Source: Sphingobacteriia bacterium 28-36-52 (lineage in GTDB: Bacteria > Bacteroidota > Bacteroidia > Chitinophagales > Chitinophagaceae). From it: a DNA stretch of 47,710 nucleotides. A model generated the notes under the pieces. It was given only the letters and a program-made list of their open reading frames with translations. It had not been told where the DNA came from and made no database searches. How positions within the stretch are numbered: position 1 is the first letter of the stretch; every line of letters starts with the position of its first letter. Below are positions 29,179 to 36,465 of the stretch, piece by piece. The translations under genes were made by a program, and so were the position numbers. The DNA is taken from the NCBI GenBank assembly GCA_002281575.1, contig NCGN01000014.1, forward strand, positions 1 to 47,710. The letters run 5' to 3'.

Positions 29179-30063
29179 CTAGTTATTAACTAGTTCAATC
29201 GGGTTATTTGTTTTTCTATTGGCATTTTTTTTAATGGCAGCTTTGGCTTCGTTGCCAGTTAACATTTTACCTGAAGCATCAGTATAAACCGAAGGTGCGG
29301 GCTCAGAACCGGGTGGTAAAAAAGCTTGAACGGTACCAGATGGGTCTAGTTCAAAATTTTTCTTTGATTTCTCAAACGCTGATTCACTAATGGCAACAGG
29401 CTTTCCTGGGATAGGCTCAATATTACCTTGTTCTGTATTTTTAAAAAGTTCTTTAAAAATAAATTGTACTTCATTTTTTGCATCTCTAGCTTCTAAAATT
29501 AAACCGGGTAATCCCCCTAGTTTCCAGGGACCAGATTGAAAAGGCAATTCAGTTGTAAACCAAGCAATCCATTGCCTTCCAGCATAGTTACCAACTGCTT
29601 TTTGACAAACAAAATTACCGATTGTCCTCGTATCCGATTCTATAACCCATTTAAAATCGGGCAAGGTCATTGCCATTTTATAGTCCTGTATACCTAAATT
29701 GGCATAGCGAATCAATTGCTTTTTGCTAGGAATTTGAAAAAAATAATCGCTATTCATTTCGGCACTCGAAACAACTGCAATTGGACCTCCTTGTACCGAT
29801 CTTATTGGGCCGGATGAGGTTTGTTCCGCTTTTCTTCGTTCTTCTTTTATTTTGGTTTCTAAACTGGCATTACTATATACGCTATTTGTTTTCCCCAACC
29901 TCAGAAACATTTCTATTTTTATAGGATTGGTTCGATTATTCGTGTCGTTTACATGAATAAACTTGTAGGTGGCTGTAGCCAATATTGGTTCATTAATTTG
30001 GGCAACTACATCCAATGAGTAAAAACTACAAATGACTAAAACAAATATTTTATTACCTATCAT
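29179..30063 (-). CDS. GLPGLI family protein
   Basis: A 294-residue exported protein (signal peptide ending VVAQ) of the Bacteroidota GLPGLI family (TIGR01200). The defining block GPWKLGGLPGLILEARD is near residue 185, preceded by the usual YFFQIPSKKQLIRY and ...FVCQKAVGNYAGRQWIAWFT segments. The molecular function of the family is not established. Its start overlaps the thioredoxin-like gene by 4 bases, and the barrel gene follows after 1 base, so the three are translationally linked. Two Pro/Gly-rich patches near the C-terminus suggest a flexible tail. Confidence 0.88.
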   Translation of the reverse strand: MIGNKIFVLVICSFYSLDVVAQINEPILATATYKFIHVNDTNNRTNPIKIEMFLRLGKTNSVYSNASLETKIKEERRKAEQTSSGPIRSVQGGPIAVVSSAEMNSDYFFQIPSKKQLIRYANLGIQDYKMAMTLPDFKWVIESDTRTIGNFVCQKAVGNYAGRQWIAWFTTELPFQSGPWKLGGLPGLILEARDAKNEVQFIFKELFKNTEQGNIEPIPGKPVAISESAFEKSKKNFELDPSGTVQAFLPPGSEPAPSVYTDASGKMLTGNEAKAAIKKNANRKTNNPIELVNN

Positions 30064-30647
30064 AAAGTCTGATTTATTTTTTTAATCATTGAGTTATATA
30101 TCTCTTTTGTATTTATCATATCTCCCTGTAATAAAATATTATCAAATTGGTCAGTTAAAAAAATTTGATCTGGCTGAAAATTTTTAACAAATGAATTAGC
30201 GTTTTGAAAATAAAACTTTAAGTCAAAATAAAAAGGGAATGGTATCGGTTTTAAATCTTTATTTTCATATAAGTATTTGAAATATTCGAAATCATCTTTT
30301 GCATAACAAACAAAAATCAATTCTACTCCTTTATCTTTTAAATATGGGGCTACGTTTGCCCAACTATTAAGATCAGCTATACAAGAACTACAAGCTAAAT
30401 TTAAATATGCGTATAATTTAAATTTGCATTTTTTCAATACTCTTCCTTTAACAAGTTTTATATTGAAAGGATTGTATGTAACCAAAGAGTCTGGCCATTT
30501 TATCTTACTGTGAGATATTGACTCTTTACTACTTAAGCTAGAAACATCAGGGGATTGTTTATTTATATTATCATTACACGAAATGCAATAGCAAAAAACA
30601 ATTGTTAGTATTCCATGGAAAAATAAATGATTTTTTATCTTAATCAT
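30060..30647 (-). CDS. Thioredoxin-like lipoprotein with CSSC motif
   Basis: A 195-residue predicted lipoprotein (hydrophobic start, lipobox-like CISC). Residues about 85-190 look like a TlpA/thioredoxin fold: a beta-strand leads into LACSSCIADLNSW, placing a CxxC redox pair at the start of the first helix. Later VELIFVCYAK and FQPDQIFLTDQFDNILLQGD give the expected strands and loop. The pair CSSC instead of WCxxC is unusual. It sits 2 bases after a propeller lipoprotein gene and in the same operon as a four-cysteine exported peptide, which it may oxidise or reduce. That role is inference. Confidence 0.7.
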   Translation of the reverse strand: MIKIKNHLFFHGILTIVFCYCISCNDNINKQSPDVSSLSSKESISHSKIKWPDSLVTYNPFNIKLVKGRVLKKCKFKLYAYLNLACSSCIADLNSWANVAPYLKDKGVELIFVCYAKDDFEYFKYLYENKDLKPIPFPFYFDLKFYFQNANSFVKNFQPDQIFLTDQFDNILLQGDMINTKEIYNSMIKKINQTL

Positions 30648-30649
30648 AT

Positions 30650-31717
30650 TTATTGCGGCATTTTGGCAGATAACAAAAATTGGGTTTGAGGATCAAAAAC
30701 ATAAATTTCAGAGTCATTATTAAGTATAGTAAACGAACTAATGTTTTCTTTAAATTGCATCTTTTTTATAGGATTACCAGACCAGTCATATACATAGATT
30801 GAATTGGATTGATCTGCATTTTTACCAAATATGCTCTTACCAGAGTACAACAAATAAATGTATTTATCAGTTGTACAGCCATTAACAAATCCGAATTTTG
30901 TTTTTTCCCCTAAAATGATATCTTGCAACCCGTACTTCATAATAGGAGTAAAGTCTGGTTCGAAATTTTCAGGTCCATAAACTAAAATTGTCTTATTAGT
31001 TTTTAAATCAAAAATTTCAACTTTGTCAGTATATATGTAAGCAACTACTAATTTTTCATTGTTAGGCTTCAAATATAAAAGGCCCTCATATGCTTTTTTT
31101 GAAGCATAGTATGGAATATTTTTAGGAAAGCTTTCAAATTTACCAAAGAGATTAGTTTCATTGTTAAGTGAATTTAGTTTTAGCATTTGTATTTTTTCCT
31201 TTGTATGGTTAGACCCAAACCCAAAAAGTGTTATGCTGTCAAACATTTGAATAGAATAATAATGTCGTGGGAGTTTAAACTGATTCACTTTTGTAGTATC
31301 ATATTTTAAGGAGTAGCTTGAAATTTTAGTTGTTACTAATCTAGAGAGTGTTAAATCATGAAACCAAATAATGTTATTATTATAAATTCCACTCATGAAC
31401 CCACCTAAAGCTTCACCCTTTTTTGTGCCTTTTTTTATATATGATCCTATTATTTTTTTTTCTTTTAAAGAGTATTGATGAAAAAAATAATTTTTAGTAA
31501 CATTGAGATCATGAAAAATCAAATTGCCTTTATAAGGAAAAATCTGTCTAATCAAGGCTCCTTTAATTTTGAAATCGTTCGTAAAATGAATATTAATTTC
31601 TTTTGGAAAATAGCCTTTAGCTGATCTTTTCAGCTTGTGTTCATTTTCACTAGTTTTACAACTATAAAATATTGTTACTGTTAATAAAACAATTAAATAT
31701 TTTAAAATCCAATTCAT
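30650..31717 (-). CDS. TolB-like 6-bladed beta-propeller lipoprotein
   Basis: A 355-residue paralogue of the propeller at 25380, with shared blocks KGALIRQIFPYKGNLIFHDL, FFHQYSLKEKKIIGSYIKKG, GEALGGFMSGIYNNNIIWFH and YVYDWSGNPIKKM. It differs in having a lipobox-like N-terminus (TIFYSC, Cys at about residue 20), implying membrane anchoring. It is the first gene after the small peptide, separated by 76 bases containing a strong hairpin. The two paralogues bracket the Trx-like, GLPGLI and barrel genes, suggesting duplication within the cluster. Base composition is visibly AT-rich. No enzymatic motif is seen. Confidence 0.78.
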   Translation of the reverse strand: MNWILKYLIVLLTVTIFYSCKTSENEHKLKRSAKGYFPKEINIHFTNDFKIKGALIRQIFPYKGNLIFHDLNVTKNYFFHQYSLKEKKIIGSYIKKGTKKGEALGGFMSGIYNNNIIWFHDLTLSRLVTTKISSYSLKYDTTKVNQFKLPRHYYSIQMFDSITLFGFGSNHTKEKIQMLKLNSLNNETNLFGKFESFPKNIPYYASKKAYEGLLYLKPNNEKLVVAYIYTDKVEIFDLKTNKTILVYGPENFEPDFTPIMKYGLQDIILGEKTKFGFVNGCTTDKYIYLLYSGKSIFGKNADQSNSIYVYDWSGNPIKKMQFKENISSFTILNNDSEIYVFDPQTQFLLSAKMPQ

Positions 31718-31735
31718 AAATTATTAATTTAATAA

Positions 31736-31762
31736 ATATGCATCTAAAGTTTAGATGCATAT
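31736..31762 (-). terminator. Attenuator-like hairpin after the peptide gene
   Basis: A perfect inverted repeat with 13-bp arms around one central base lies between the peptide stop and the next operon gene. The downstream T-rich stretch on the minus strand is weak and interrupted by A, so partial termination or 3'-end protection of a peptide mRNA is more likely than full termination. Confidence 0.65.
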
Positions 31763-31793
31763 TCTTATTCTGTCAAACTTTTATGACAACTAA

Positions 31794-32006
31794 TTAATTT
31801 ACTACAGGTGAATTGTAGCCGCAAGTAGTATACCAGGCTGCGAAACACCCAAGAACTTGATAAGGTCCAGAACTACAATACTGAATAAAGCTGCCAGAAT
31901 AAACACAATTACGAGCAGGAGTAATATCTGCTTTTGCTTGGTTTTTTACTTGCGATATTGTAAAAAAAATCGCCATAAGTGTTATTACTCGAATTTTCTT
32001 TTTCAT
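31794..32006 (-). CDS. Small exported four-cysteine peptide
   Basis: A 70-residue ORF. Residues 1-26 form a signal peptide (KKK, then a hydrophobic core ITLMAIFF, ending in an AKA|D-like site). The mature ~44 residues hold four cysteines spaced C-x9-C-x9-C-x7-C, rich in Tyr, Gly and Ser (CVYSGSFIQYC, CFAAWYTTC), with almost no charge. This fits an oxidatively folded secreted peptide. The arrangement of a short exported peptide beside 6-bladed propellers recalls the NVEALA peptides of Bacteroides, but the NVEALA motif itself is not visible. No maturation enzyme, peptidase-ABC exporter or immunity gene is recognisable nearby. It is the first gene of the operon and divergent from an XRE regulator. 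Confidence 0.72.
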   Translation of the reverse strand: MKKKIRVITLMAIFFTISQVKNQAKADITPARNCVYSGSFIQYCSSGPYQVLGCFAAWYTTCGYNSPVVN

Positions 32007-32069
32007 TTATAAATTTTTTGAATTAGATAATCACAAAAATTAAGTGATCAGGTTAATTTTTATGCTTAG

Positions 32070-32085
32070 TTGAAATTAATTTCAA
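32070..32085. promoter_or_regulatory. Perfect palindrome TTGAAATTAATTTCAA
   Basis: A 16-bp perfect palindrome in the 172-base region between the peptide gene and the divergent XRE gene. It is a natural operator candidate for the XRE protein, controlling one or both directions. No standard TAnnTTTG promoter was found next to it. Confidence 0.5.
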
Positions 32086-32128
32086 TGTAAAAGTCTTTGT
32101 TAAGTATTTACCAAAAAAAATAAATGAC

Positions 32129-32163
32129 TTCATATTATTAAGTAAATTCATATATTTATTAAG
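32129..32163 (+). repeat. Imperfect direct repeat before the XRE gene
   Basis: TTCATATTATTAAG at 32129-32142 and a similar TTCATATATTTATTAAG at 32147-32163 start 18 bases apart, ending 15 bases before the XRE ATG. They could be tandem regulator sites, but the AT-richness weakens the case. Confidence 0.35.
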
Positions 32164-32178
32164 CAAAACCCAATATAT

Positions 32179-32508
32179 ATGAAAGCCAAAGAAATCATTG
32201 GTAGGAATATTCAGCGCCATAGAGAAATGGCTGAATTAAAACAAGACTCCTTAGCCAAACTATTGTGTATCACCCCAAGTGCCTTGAGTCAAATAGAAAC
32301 AGGTAAAACAGATCTTACTGTTTCACGAATAGAACAAATTGCTGAAGCACTAAACAAAAGTTTTTTTGAATTAATTACTACACCTAACCATGTAGGCGGC
32401 ATTCAAACCGCTTTACCTATTCATGAAAGCACAATAACCAACCAATCAGTGAAAGAGTTGTTGGTTACCATGAATACCTTGATTCAAAAAATGGATAAAA
32501 AAGATTAA
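32179..32508 (+). CDS. XRE-family transcriptional regulator
   Basis: A 109-residue regulator with a Cro/CI-type HTH at about residues 8-64 (IGRNIQRHREMAELKQDSLA, LLCITPSALSQIETGKTDLT). A short C-terminal tail of about 45 residues may dimerise or sense. It is divergent from the peptide operon and shares its regulatory region, with a palindrome in between, which makes it the likely local regulator. Its last four bases overlap the convergent purF-like gene's stop. Confidence 0.9.
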   Translation: MKAKEIIGRNIQRHREMAELKQDSLAKLLCITPSALSQIETGKTDLTVSRIEQIAEALNKSFFELITTPNHVGGIQTALPIHESTITNQSVKELLVTMNTLIQKMDKKD

Positions 32509-34352
32509 TACCCCCTTACATTCTTGCCACTGAGGTAATTCAAGAATGCTTTATTCACCACTTTATTACCACCAGGTGTAGGATAATTTCCAGTGAAGTA
32601 CCAATCACCCGTATTAGTAGGGCAACATTCATGTAAGTCTTCAATGGTTTGATAAATTACTTCCACAGGCACATTCACTCCCTCTGGAGTAATGAGTTGA
32701 GCAATCTTATCTGAAATTTCGAGCGTAGTAAAAGGCTTATAAATTTGGCGAACTATATTTTCAGTATGCAATGCATTATTTTTCTCAAGTGCAATGATTT
32801 GATCCCGTACTTGATCAAGTAAATCTTCCATATTGCGCTCTTTTAACAATGCAATAGCAGCTCTAAATGCAATGAAGTCTCCTAGTTTACTCATATCGAT
32901 CCCGTAACAATCTGGGTATCGTATTTGAGGAGCAGAAGACACCACAATTATTTTTTTAGGATTTAATCTTGAAAGCATTCTGATAATACTTTCTTTTAAA
33001 GTAGTTCCTCTTACAATACTATCATCAATCACCACTAAAGTATCTTCATTATTACGAACGGTGCCATAAGTGATATCGTACACATGTTGTACCATTTCGT
33101 TTCTATTGGCATCCTCAGTAATAAAAGTTCTTAGCTTAACATCTTTGATGGCAATTTTTTCTTGGCGAATTTTTCGGTTCACCATTTCTTCTAATTTATC
33201 GGGCGTAAAATCATTCCCCCAACTTAGAATGCGCTCTACTTTAATTTTATTGAGGTATTCTTCCATCCCCTTCACCAATCCATAGAATGCTACTTCAGCA
33301 GTGTTAGGTATATAAGAAAAAATGGTGTTTTTTAAATCGTAAGCAATACGTTCTAATACCGTTTCACTTAAGTGATGGCCGAGTGCAATTCTTTCTCTAT
33401 AAATTTTTTCATCGCTTCCTCTTGAGAAATAAATACGTTCAAAAGAGCAGGCTCTTCTTTCTTTAGGTTCTAATATTTTTTCTATTCGGTAGTTCCCTAA
33501 ATCATCTACAATTAAAGCAGTACCAGGCATTAATTCTTGTACTTCATTTTCCCCCACATTGAATGTGGTTCTAATGGCAGCTCTTTCACTGGCTGCAACA
33601 ATGACTTCATCATTAATGTAATAGTAGGCCGGTCTAATTCCATGTGCATCACGCATAACAAAGCTATGCCCATTGCCTAATAAACCTCCAATGGTATATC
33701 CTCCATCAAAAATGGGGGTGGCGTTTTTTAGTACATTCGTTATATTGGCATTATTGGGATTTGCTTCATCTTCTTTTACGAGGTAATGATGCACTACTTC
33801 CATCATGGCAGCTAAATCACTTTGCTTTTGAAAGTCGCCAGGATTAACTCCTATCTGATCAAATAGCTCATCGGTATTGACCAAGTTAAAATTACCTGCT
33901 AAGGCAAGATTTTTACCTGGCATTAAATCTCTCTTAATAAAGGGATGACAAAATTCTACATTGTTTTTTCCTTGTGTTCCATACCGAAGATGACCTAATA
34001 ATAGCTCACCTAAGAACGGAAGATGTCCTTTCATTAAACCGGGATGTTGTTTAATATCTGGCTGGTATTTTTCTAATTCCTGAACTTCTTGACCAATCTT
34101 GAAAAACAAATCTGCAATCGGCTGAGGAGCATTGCTGCGCATTCTATGCAAGTAAGGGTTGCCTGGTTCAATATTCAATTTAACCATTGCTAAACCTGCA
34201 CCATCTTGGCCTCGGTTATGTTGCTTTTCCATTAAAAGGTACAGCTTATTTAAGCCGTAAGTTACCGTTCCATGTTTTTGGAGGTAATAAGAGAAGGGCT
34301 TGCGTAAACGAATGTAAGCCAGGCCACATTCGTGTTTTATTTCATCGCTCAT
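32505..34352 (-). CDS. PurF-like amidophosphoribosyltransferase
   Basis: A 615-residue class-II glutamine amidotransferase plus phosphoribosyltransferase protein. The presumed nucleophile is Cys9 in HECGLAYIR after an eight-residue propeptide. Amidotransferase motifs include NRGQDGAG and LGHLRYGTQG. The PRPP loop VVIDDSIVRGTTL is at about residue 440. PurF makes phosphoribosylamine from PRPP and glutamine, the first step of purine synthesis. The protein is about 100 residues longer than standard PurF, with an inserted central part and a C-terminal extension ending in ...GKNVRGY. It could be a second, divergent PurF paralogue, so I leave the symbol blank. It stands apart from the pirin operon behind a terminator. 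Confidence 0.85.
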   Translation of the reverse strand: MSDEIKHECGLAYIRLRKPFSYYLQKHGTVTYGLNKLYLLMEKQHNRGQDGAGLAMVKLNIEPGNPYLHRMRSNAPQPIADLFFKIGQEVQELEKYQPDIKQHPGLMKGHLPFLGELLLGHLRYGTQGKNNVEFCHPFIKRDLMPGKNLALAGNFNLVNTDELFDQIGVNPGDFQKQSDLAAMMEVVHHYLVKEDEANPNNANITNVLKNATPIFDGGYTIGGLLGNGHSFVMRDAHGIRPAYYYINDEVIVAASERAAIRTTFNVGENEVQELMPGTALIVDDLGNYRIEKILEPKERRACSFERIYFSRGSDEKIYRERIALGHHLSETVLERIAYDLKNTIFSYIPNTAEVAFYGLVKGMEEYLNKIKVERILSWGNDFTPDKLEEMVNRKIRQEKIAIKDVKLRTFITEDANRNEMVQHVYDITYGTVRNNEDTLVVIDDSIVRGTTLKESIIRMLSRLNPKKIIVVSSAPQIRYPDCYGIDMSKLGDFIAFRAAIALLKERNMEDLLDQVRDQIIALEKNNALHTENIVRQIYKPFTTLEISDKIAQLITPEGVNVPVEVIYQTIEDLHECCPTNTGDWYFTGNYPTPGGNKVVNKAFLNYLSGKNVRGY

Positions 34353-34359
34353 GGTGCTA

Positions 34360-34401
34360 TATAAAAAGGAATGGCGAAGTTACAACTCCGCCACCCTTTT
34401 A
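34360..34401 (-). terminator. Probable terminator after the FMN reductase
   Basis: On the minus strand, arms AAAAGG...TGGCG and CGCCA...CCTTTT form a stem with small internal mismatches, ending in TTTTTA. It lies between the reductase stop and the purF-like start, so it would close the MarR/pirin operon. Confidence 0.55.
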
Positions 34402-34405
34402 AAAA

Positions 34406-34981
34406 TTAATTATATACAGTCCGTTTTTCGGCAACCGACTCAGGCTGAAGATTACCTGCCAACCAAAGTAATTCCTTAGTAAAATTGTCGATGGCAGGTT
34501 TAAAACCCAGATCCAACAATTGACCGTTTCCGTCAAATTTTTTATCCACCTGAGGAATAATCAGCATATTAGGAGAAGCAATACCAAAAAGCCCTGCAAC
34601 TAGTAACAACATTTGTTGAGAGGCGCGCATACCACCCATTGCTCCAACAGAAGCAGTTACAATACCAAACGCTTTCCTAGCTTGTTTAGGAAAATGATCT
34701 AACAAGTTTTGTAGGGCGGGAGCATAGCTGCCGTTGTATTCTGGGGTTACCAAAATAAACGCATTAGCGGCGAACATTCTTTTTGTGAGCGGTTTATAGG
34801 CTTCGGGTGTTTGATCCACTGAAGAAAACACATTTTGCAATAAAGGGAGGTTCCACTCTCTTACATCAATTATTCCTACTATATGATCGGTGTGCTCGCG
34901 TAAGGCAGCCTGTAAATGCAACGCAACTCTGTACGTAACACTGTCTTTTCTAGGGCTTCCAGTAATAATTTCTATTTGCAT
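34406..34981 (-). CDS. NADPH-dependent FMN reductase
   Basis: A 191-residue flavodoxin-fold reductase (PF03358). The FMN phosphate loop is ITGSPRKDSVTYRV at the N-terminus. The YN-containing motif is LVTPEYNGSYAPALQNLLDHF near residue 85-105, and the GAMGGMRASQQM loop follows. Relatives reduce flavins, quinones, azo dyes or chromate. It follows YceI by 44 bases in a MarR-headed run with two pirins, a set that suggests response to electrophiles or quinones (inference). Confidence 0.88.
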   Translation of the reverse strand: MQIEIITGSPRKDSVTYRVALHLQAALREHTDHIVGIIDVREWNLPLLQNVFSSVDQTPEAYKPLTKRMFAANAFILVTPEYNGSYAPALQNLLDHFPKQARKAFGIVTASVGAMGGMRASQQMLLLVAGLFGIASPNMLIIPQVDKKFDGNGQLLDLGFKPAIDNFTKELLWLAGNLQPESVAEKRTVYN

Positions 34982-35025
34982 ATACTTATAACGATTAATT
35001 GGCGATTGGGTTCAGTCAAGCCTAT

Positions 35026-35553
35026 TTATGCTTGCTTAACCATTTGAACAGCCATATTTAACTTGATTTCATCGCTTACTACAACTCCACCTGCTTCAGT
35101 TACAGCACTCCAGGTTAAGCCAAACTCACTGCGATTGATTTTACCAGTAATTTCAAAACCAGCTTTATCCTGGCCATAAAAATCGGTCATTCTACCACCA
35201 AAGTCTACCGCTAATTCTACAGGTTTGGTATTACCCTTAATGGTCAAATCTCCTTTAAGCGCGTACTCAGAACCAGATTTATGGGTAAATGAGGTTGATA
35301 CAAAACTTAGTGTAGGATGGGTAGCAGCAGCAAAAAAATCATCACTTTTTAGGTGGGTATCTCTTTGTTCATTGTTGGTTGAAATGCTGTCGATAGCAGC
35401 TTCAAAGCTAATTTTAGCATCGCTAAAATCATCCGCTTCTGCTTCTAAAGTAGCATCAAATTGTTGAAAGCTACCAGTTACATTGGTAATCATTAAGTGC
35501 TTCACTTTAAAAGTGATTTCACTGTGCATTGGGTCAATTTTGTAAGTTGCCAT
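35026..35553 (-). CDS. YceI family lipid-binding protein
   Basis: A 175-residue YceI-like lipocalin-type beta-barrel, a fold that binds polyisoprenoids. The start TYKIDPMHSEITFKVKHLMI, the DISTNNEQRDTHLKSDDFF-like central block and KGDLTIKGNTKPVEL are family hallmarks. No signal peptide is visible, so this copy is probably cytoplasmic, unlike E. coli YceI. It lies between the pirin pair and the FMN reductase on the same strand. Confidence 0.92.
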   Translation of the reverse strand: MATYKIDPMHSEITFKVKHLMITNVTGSFQQFDATLEAEADDFSDAKISFEAAIDSISTNNEQRDTHLKSDDFFAAATHPTLSFVSTSFTHKSGSEYALKGDLTIKGNTKPVELAVDFGGRMTDFYGQDKAGFEITGKINRSEFGLTWSAVTEAGGVVVSDEIKLNMAVQMVKQA

Positions 35554-35594
35554 TTTTTTAATTTTTAGATTGATGATATGATTGTTATAAATTT

Positions 35595-36464
35595 TTACTC
35601 TTCAATTAGAACACCCATTTTACCCATTTGATAATCTCTAAAAGCTTCCAGTAATTGGGTTTGATTATTCATTACGAAAGGACCATGAGATACAACGGGT
35701 TCATTCAAAGGCTCCCCAGTTCCCATTAATAAAACACTATCAGCTGTTGCTGTTATTTGAATGCCTTCCCCATCTTTATTAAAGGAAGCCATGTAAAATG
35801 CCGGTAATTCGTCTTGCTCGTTTAATTTGATATTGCCTTCTAATGCATAAATGAACGCATTATGTGTTGCTGTAAAAGGAATAAAATAAGTACCTCCCTT
35901 TTTCATATGAATAGTGAACATATTTATAGGTGTTTGAGGAACAATCGCTCCTTTCACCCCATTGAGTTCGCCCGCAACTACTTGAATGCTTGTTAATCCA
36001 TCAGTAGAATCAACAACAGGTGTATCTTCTTTGGTTACTGGAATATAAGCAGGTGCATCCATTTTATTGGCAGCAGGTGTATTAATCCAGAGTTGAATCA
36101 ATTCTTGCGAACTTCCTAATTCATGAATATTCTCAGGAGGCCTTTCACTATGAATTACACCCATACCCGCATTCATCCATTGTGTACCCCCTTCATATAC
36201 AATATGACTATTTCCTCTGCTATCGCGATGGTGCACGCCGCCTTTAAAAATAAAAGTAACAGGAGAAAAACCTCGATGAGGATGCGGACCAACACCTGCA
36301 TTTTTAACGTCTACCGCTTGGGCTACTTTTATATTAGCATGATGTAAGAGCAAAAACGGGTCTATCATATCTGCTTTAGTTGAAGGCAATGCCTGACGAA
36401 TGGGAAATCCGCCCATATCCATGGGTTGACCATAAGCAATTGTATCGATGGTTCTTGTTTTCAT
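35595..36464 (-). CDS. Pirin family protein
   Basis: A 289-residue bicupin of the pirin family, which includes metal-dependent quercetin dioxygenases and redox-sensing regulators. The N-terminal cupin carries HPHRGFSPVTFIFKGGVHHRD with the metal-binding histidines, and HSERPPE follows. The C-terminal pirin_C region is present (MFTIHMKKGGTYFIPF). I prefer ATG 36464 (MKTRTIDTI), which leaves one base after the preceding stop, to the in-frame ATG at 36476, which would overlap it. It pairs with a second, shorter pirin immediately upstream. Confidence 0.88.
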   Translation of the reverse strand: MKTRTIDTIAYGQPMDMGGFPIRQALPSTKADMIDPFLLLHHANIKVAQAVDVKNAGVGPHPHRGFSPVTFIFKGGVHHRDSRGNSHIVYEGGTQWMNAGMGVIHSERPPENIHELGSSQELIQLWINTPAANKMDAPAYIPVTKEDTPVVDSTDGLTSIQVVAGELNGVKGAIVPQTPINMFTIHMKKGGTYFIPFTATHNAFIYALEGNIKLNEQDELPAFYMASFNKDGEGIQITATADSVLLMGTGEPLNEPVVSHGPFVMNNQTQLLEAFRDYQMGKMGVLIEE

Positions 36465-36465
36465 T

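Noticed and set aside
31794..32006. NVEALA-family peptide or lanthipeptide/other RiPP precursor
   Set aside because: No NVEALA motif, no double-glycine leader and no maturation enzyme or peptidase-ABC exporter is nearby; only the general size, export signal and propeller neighbours agree.
32147..32160. TATATTTA as the XRE promoter -7 box
   Set aside because: One mismatch to TAnnTTTG, and no TTG at suitable distance in this very AT-rich stretch.
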